The notes beneath the pieces are model-generated. The model saw nothing but the letters and a program-made list of their open reading frames with translations. It had not been told where the DNA came from and searched no databases. DNA of 64,000 nucleotides from Brevibacillus brevis NBRC 100599 (GTDB taxonomy: Bacteria; Bacillota; Bacilli; Brevibacillales; Brevibacillaceae), in contig NC_012491.1 in the NCBI RefSeq assembly GCF_000010165.1, forward strand, positions 882,501 through 946,500, in the 5' to 3' direction. Each line of letters starts with the position of its first letter. Positions within the stretch are counted from its first letter, which is position 1. Shown one piece after another: positions 60,209-64,000 of the stretch. Position numbers and translations under genes: made by a program.

Positions 60209-61798
60209 ATGAACAAAACGATTCGTTTTGATTACGCCAACGCTCGAGCCTTTGTCAAACAGCATGAGTGGGAGCAGCTTTCTCCAGCGATCGAAATGGC
60301 GCATCAAATGCTTCATTCAAGGACTGGACCCGGCAAGGATTATCTTGGTTGGGTCGATTGGCCGGAACAATACGACCGGGATGAGTATGAGCGAATTCGC
60401 CAAGCGTCAGTACGGATTCAATCGGATTCGGATGTGCTTCTGGTGATTGGCATCGGAGGCTCGTATCTAGGGGCAAAAGCGGTACTTGACATTTTGGGCC
60501 ACAGCTTTTACAATTTGCTGCCGAAGTCCAAGCGGCGTTTTCCGGAGATTTATTTTGTGGGCAACAATATTAGTCCGATTTATATCTCTCATCTGATGGA
60601 CGTATTGGAAGGAAAAAATGTGTCCATCAACGTCATCTCAAAATCGGGCACGACGACTGAGCCCGCTATCGCGTTTCGACTTTTTCGGGAATGGCTGGAA
60701 AAGAAATACGGACGTGAAGAGGCCAAAAAACGAATTTACATTACGACGGATAAGCAGCGAGGAGCCCTGAAAAAGCTAGCGGATGACGAGGGCTATGCGT
60801 GCTTTGTCATTCCGGATGATATCGGTGGGCGATATTCAGTCCTGACTGCGGTTGGATTGTTGCCGATCGCTGTAAGCGGGGCGAATATGGATGCACTCAT
60901 GCAAGGGGCCAGGGACGCACGCGAACGCTACATGGTCATGGATTTGCGCGATAATCCATGCTATCAGTATGCGGCGATTCGCAATGCACTCTATCGAAAA
61001 GGCAAGACAGTGGAGCTGTTGGTCAGCTATGAACCGCAGTTTCGCTACTTTGCGGAGTGGTGGAAGCAGCTCTTCGGGGAATCGGAGGGCAAGGACGGCA
61101 AAGGAATTTTTCCGGCTTCTGCCGAGTTTTCAACGGACTTGCATTCGTTGGGCCAATACATACAGGACGGCATGAGGCATTTGTTTGAGACCGTTGTGTC
61201 TGTGACGAAGCCCCTTGTTGATTTGACTGTCCAGGAGGATCCCGCTGACGTCGATGGATTGAATTTTTTGACTGGAAAACGAATGGGGTATGTCAATAAA
61301 AAGGCTTTCGAGGGAACGGTGCTGGCCCATGTGGACGGCGGTGTACCAAATCTGCTTGTGGAAATACCGGAAGCGACAGCTTACTATCTCGGTGGACTGA
61401 TTTACTTTTTTGAAAAGGCATGCGGAATCAGCGGCTATTTGCTAGGCGTCAATCCGTTTGATCAGCCAGGGGTGGAGGCGTACAAAACCAATATGTTTGC
61501 CTTGCTGGGCAAGCCGGGCTACGAGCGGCAGAAAGCGGAACTGGAGGCAAGATTGCGAGAGAATAAGACGTATTTGACCGTCGAGGAGACAGCCGCCTAT
61601 TTGGAGCTTCCTGAGACGTTTATTATGGAAAAAATCAAGCAGGGACGCATCCGTGCTGTTCATGACGGCAATGAGTACATCATTAATAAAGAGCAATTCA
61701 ATCATCATCTCGAAGAAATTCGCAAGCTACAGGAGTTCGAGGATGCTGCACGCCATGAACCGATTCCGGAGAGCTACGATGTGAAGGATGAGGATTAA
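60209..61798 (+). CDS. pgi: Glucose-6-phosphate isomerase with C-terminal excisionase-like helix-turn-helix
   Basis: A 529-residue protein; ordinary Bacillus Pgi is about 450. Residues 1-450 contain the isomerase: [50 protein letters not shown], and ending [20 protein letters not shown]. Residues 453-529 are extra: a helix-turn-helix of the excisionase/MerR-like type ([41 protein letters not shown]), then an acidic tail. The enzyme interconverts glucose- and fructose-6-phosphate. Divergent from the export operon, with GGAGGGG upstream. The added domain may bind DNA or another protein. Confidence 0.9.
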   Translation: MNKTIRFDYANARAFVKQHEWEQLSPAIEMAHQMLHSRTGPGKDYLGWVDWPEQYDRDEYERIRQASVRIQSDSDVLLVIGIGGSYLGAKAVLDILGHSFYNLLPKSKRRFPEIYFVGNNISPIYISHLMDVLEGKNVSINVISKSGTTTEPAIAFRLFREWLEKKYGREEAKKRIYITTDKQRGALKKLADDEGYACFVIPDDIGGRYSVLTAVGLLPIAVSGANMDALMQGARDARERYMVMDLRDNPCYQYAAIRNALYRKGKTVELLVSYEPQFRYFAEWWKQLFGESEGKDGKGIFPASAEFSTDLHSLGQYIQDGMRHLFETVVSVTKPLVDLTVQEDPADVDGLNFLTGKRMGYVNKKAFEGTVLAHVDGGVPNLLVEIPEATAYYLGGLIYFFEKACGISGYLLGVNPFDQPGVEAYKTNMFALLGKPGYERQKAELEARLRENKTYLTVEETAAYLELPETFIMEKIKQGRIRAVHDGNEYIINKEQFNHHLEEIRKLQEFEDAARHEPIPESYDVKDED

Positions 61799-61866
61799 CC
61801 AGCGGACGTGCTTGTCAGATGGCGGCAAACAGGACTATACTTACAAAGGAATATCATAATGAACAA

Positions 61867-61967
61867 GCAACTTGGGGAGTCCTTCATGCGGGGCTGAGAG
61901 GATGGAAGCAATCGACCATCGACCCATTGCACCTGATCCGGATCATGCCGGCGCAGGGATACGGTTG
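61867..61967 (+). ncRNA. TPP riboswitch (thi box)
   Basis: The conserved core can be read: ACTTGGGGAGTCC, GGGGCTGAGAGGAT (61890-61903), ACCTGATCCGGATCATGCCGG, then GCGCAGGGATA. P1 closes with CAAC/GTTG. TPP binding represses thiamine genes. Its position upstream of thiO matches the family's role. Expression platform: terminator at 62012-62050. Confidence 0.94.
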
Positions 61968-62011
61968 CCGGCAGACAGCGCTTTTCGCTTGATTGTTACC
62001 TATGCGCATGT

Positions 62012-62050
62012 AGCCCACCTTTTCCTGCTCGGGAACTGGTGGGCTTTTTG
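62012..62050 (+). terminator. Terminator of the TPP riboswitch expression platform
   Basis: AGCCCACC (62012-62019) pairs with GGTGGGCT (62038-62045) and is followed by a T-run. The stem is 45 nt downstream of the aptamer. Confidence 0.85.
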
Positions 62051-62081
62051 TTATGAAGAAGTGGGCATGTGGCTGTAGGGG

Positions 62082-62280
62082 AGAGAAGAATATTTCCAGT
62101 CTAGGCTCAGGGCTCCGTCCTGCTGGGGGCTGGGACTGCCCGCTACGAAGGGATTCGCGGGGAAACGCAAAAGTGGTAGCCGCTTCGTAGCCCGGGCACG
62201 GTTGCGTTTCTGTTGCCCGCGAATCCCTTCTCCGCTCGGTAGGACTCCACAAGTCGCTACATCTGGAAATATTCTTCTCT
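62082..62280 (+). repeat. Large structured repeat, family A, copy A3
   Basis: Outer arms 62082-62099 (AGAGAAGAATATTTCCAG) and 62263-62280 are perfect over 18 bp. Inner arms 62147-62161 (GAAGGGATTCGCGGG) and 62216-62230 are perfect over 15, continuing as GAAACGCAA/TTGCGTTTC (62162-62170 with 62202-62210). Alternatively GCTACGAAG (62142-62150) can pair with CTTCGTAGC (62183-62191), which would compete with the inner stem. Compared with A1, five outer-stem positions differ, each with a matching change in the partner arm. Confidence 0.85.
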
Positions 62281-62348
62281 AGCGTAACTGATTGCGTTCT
62301 TCATTAATGAAAAATCTTTAAAAGATCGGATAACACGAAAGGCTCGTA

Positions 62349-62551
62349 GAGGAAACAGGAGAAAACAGCGAAGATCTTAGGGACACCGACCGAGACGCAA
62401 TGCAAAAAGCGAAACACGCCTTTAAGCGTCCACCTCTGAAACACATCCTTGAAGATACCACTTTGGACGCGGTTTCGCTTTTTGCATGGAGTCGTGCAGT
62501 CAATCCCACAGCGGGTGGCCCTAGAAGCTGAGCGTTTTCTCCTGTTTCCTC
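62349..62551 (+). repeat. Large structured repeat, family B, copy B3
   Basis: Outer arms 62349-62366 and 62534-62551 are identical to those of B2 (18 bp, perfect). Inner arms 62400-62415 (ATGCAAAAAGCGAAAC) and 62472-62487 are perfect (16 bp) and continue as GCGTCCA/TGGACGC (62426-62432 with 62464-62470). Starts 68 nt after A3 and lies 59 bp upstream of thiO. Confidence 0.85.
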
Positions 62552-62609
62552 CACGCCACAACAGCAACGTACATGACATTTTAGTCAACATGGTGAGGAG
62601 AGAAAAAAG

Positions 62610-63713
62610 ATGAGTGATTGTCTGGTAGTGGGTGGAGGAATTATCGGATTGAGCTTGGCATACGAGCTGTCACGGCGCGGGATGAGCGTGACTTTGGTTG
62701 AGCAGGGCGAATGGGGAGGGCAGGCGTCTTCTGCTGCGGCCGGGATGCTTGCTCCTTTGAAAGAATTCACAGCACCTGGACCGATGCTCGATTTGGGCAT
62801 GGAGTCACTTGCGCTATACCCGGAATGGGCAGCAGAGCTGGAAGAATTGACTGGCGGAGATGTACAGCTAAGCTTGGATGGATTGCTGACCGTCGCGTTA
62901 AATGAGGAGGAAGTCCAGCAGCTCGCTGACAAGTACCGTTGGCAAAAAGAAGCGGGACATGCTGTGCACTGGCTCTCGAATACAGCACAAGTGAAGGAAA
63001 TAGAGCCGCTTCTGACCGATCAAGTGCAAGCGGCCATCTATTCTCCGTACGAAGGACACATCAACAATCGAATGCTTCTTCGCGCCTTGGCTACTGCTTG
63101 CCAATTGCAAGGAGTGAAGCTGTTATCAGGCTGTGTGGTAAGCGGCATTGCCGTGAAAGGCGGAAAAGTGATCGGGGTCGAGACCTCTTCAGGGTCACTA
63201 CGTGCCGCACAGACCGTGATTTCCTCTGGAGCGTGGGTTGGAGGGATGATGGAGATGCTTGGTGTTTCCGTGCCGATTCGACCTGTACGCGGGCAGATTG
63301 CGGCCGTTTCTTCCGTGGGCATTCCATTGCGAACGGTGATTTTCGGAACGACAGGCTACATCACCCCGAAAAAGGATGGAAAAATTGTCCTTGGTGCGAC
63401 TGAGGATGAGAGTGGCTTCCAGCGAGACGTTACAATGGCAGGTTTAGCGAGTATCCTGCAAGGGACCATGCCGTATGTTCCTGCGCTTCACTCCGCTACC
63501 TTTCTGGAGGCGTGGGGTGGACTTCGACCTGCGACCCAGGATGGAAAGCCGCTCTTGGGCCCCGTTCCTGGCTGGGAAGGACTGTCGATCGCAGGCGGAC
63601 ATTTTCGCAATGGCATCTTGCTTTCTCCTGTCACTGCAAAAGCGATGGCGGACTTTGTGGAAAAAGGAGAGACGGAGCGCCTTTTGCCATTTTTACCTGC
63701 CCGCTTTCTATAA
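62610..63713 (+). CDS. thiO: Glycine oxidase ThiO
   Basis: A 367-residue FAD amine oxidase. The dinucleotide motif VVGGGIIGLSLAYELSRRG starts at residue 6, and GQASSAAAGMLAP, RPVRGQIAAVSS, TEDESGFQRD, WGGLRPATQDGKPLLG and GGHFRNGILLSP match ThiO. It oxidises glycine to iminoacetate for thiazole synthesis. GGTGAGGAG precedes the ATG. Regulated by the TPP riboswitch upstream, although two large structured repeats lie between. No other thi gene is in the window. Confidence 0.93.
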   Translation: MSDCLVVGGGIIGLSLAYELSRRGMSVTLVEQGEWGGQASSAAAGMLAPLKEFTAPGPMLDLGMESLALYPEWAAELEELTGGDVQLSLDGLLTVALNEEEVQQLADKYRWQKEAGHAVHWLSNTAQVKEIEPLLTDQVQAAIYSPYEGHINNRMLLRALATACQLQGVKLLSGCVVSGIAVKGGKVIGVETSSGSLRAAQTVISSGAWVGGMMEMLGVSVPIRPVRGQIAAVSSVGIPLRTVIFGTTGYITPKKDGKIVLGATEDESGFQRDVTMAGLASILQGTMPYVPALHSATFLEAWGGLRPATQDGKPLLGPVPGWEGLSIAGGHFRNGILLSPVTAKAMADFVEKGETERLLPFLPARFL

Positions 63714-63801
63714 ATTGGGCTAGTCACGCCTAGATTCTGGTAACCTCCCCATGGGCACTTGTATATGGTAATAAAGAAACACCAGAAGGGGAGGAGTTTC
63801 C

Positions 63802-64000
63802 ATGCAGTCTGATTCTGAAAAAAACCTGTATCAGGCTGACATTCAATTTGTCAGCCTGTTAAAGGATATGCGAGAAAATGTGCACAACATCTGCAAGGAG
63901 CACGTGGAGAAAAAAGTGCGCATCGAAGCACTTGACGGGCAAGTGTTTGAAGGCGTCATTGTCGATTATGATGATCAAAACGTATACGTAGAAGTTGTCG
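63802..64000 (+). CDS. Hypothetical protein with Sm-like strand pattern (cut by window edge)
   Basis: Sixty-six codons of an open frame that runs off the window. ATG 63802 has GGGGAGGAG seven bases upstream. After a polar helical N-terminus (NLYQADIQFVSLLKDMREN; NICKEHVEKK) the sequence VRIEALDGQVFEGVIVDYDD resembles the first strands of Sm/Lsm or related small β-barrels. No confident family; the rest is outside the window. Confidence 0.6.
   Translation, partial: MQSDSEKNLYQADIQFVSLLKDMRENVHNICKEHVEKKVRIEALDGQVFEGVIVDYDDQNVYVEVV

Noticed and set aside
1..64000. CRISPR arrays, rRNA, intact prophage or IS elements
   Set aside because: No regularly spaced short repeats, rRNA signatures or transposase and phage genes were seen on either strand.

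Overview
The window looks like chromosomal DNA of an aerobic, motile, endospore-forming Bacillales bacterium, most likely Brevibacillus or a close Paenibacillaceae relative. This rests on strong AGGAGG-type ribosome binding sites, frequent GTG/TTG starts, mid-range G+C, spore genes (tgl, an sspK-like gene, a DUF3905 gene), a bmrCD-type ABC pair, paired SMR exporters under a guanidine-I riboswitch, and a TPP riboswitch. The genus is an inference. No rRNA, tRNA, prophage, intact insertion sequence or CRISPR array was found.

Layout. 0-3.5 kb: edge lipoprotein and YczE-type membrane protein, divergent LacI regulator, AraC-GyrI regulator, GNAT. 4-8.9 kb: a sigma-54 activator divergent from an M20 amidohydrolase and YfcC-type carrier, with a textbook -24/-12 promoter. 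9-11 kb: methyltransferase and KtrB/TrkH K+ channel. 11.2-15.3 kb: heterodimeric multidrug ABC exporter (bmrCD type) behind a 24-codon leader ORF and three terminator-like hairpins. 15.4-20 kb: DUF1904, ECF sigma/anti-sigma pair, EamA transporter divergent from a MocR regulator. 20-26 kb: cold-shock protein, RluF-type pseudouridine synthase, MOSC protein, pncB, glutamate dehydrogenase, metA. 26-31 kb: Ig-like surface protein, LysR-cidA/lrgB set, GNAT, EamA. 31-38 kb: small hypothetical gene, tgl, sarcosine-oxidase-like flavoenzyme, chemoreceptor, ankyrin lipoprotein, flavin-reductase-like protein. 38-41 kb: XRE regulator, def, ZIP transporter, motAB. 42-48.5 kb: HxlR and divergent hydrolase, LMW phosphatase, AtoS/AtoC-like two-component system driving an AtoE transporter from a second -24/-12 promoter. 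48.6-56.7 kb: guanidine riboswitch with SMR pair, CDF, CNNM/CorC protein, M50 protease, HesB-like and DUF3905 proteins, an AT-richer stretch with a decayed glycosyltransferase-like remnant and an orphan membrane protein, then four tiny genes. 56.8-64 kb: MacAB/YknXYZ-type export operon, phosphoglucose isomerase with an added DNA-binding-like domain, TPP riboswitch and thiO, and a partial gene at the edge.

The most unusual content is intergenic. Two families of large nested inverted repeats, called A (three copies, 182-199 nt) and B (three copies, 203-211 nt), share architecture but not stem sequence: both an outer and an inner stem are kept by compensatory changes. Two loci carry A then B in the same order and orientation; one A and one B stand alone. 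This is what a structured RNA, or a DNA hairpin recognised by shape, would look like, and I do not recognise the family. One A-B pair sits between the TPP riboswitch and thiO. A separate 19-bp hairpin next to copy A1 can form a pseudoknot.
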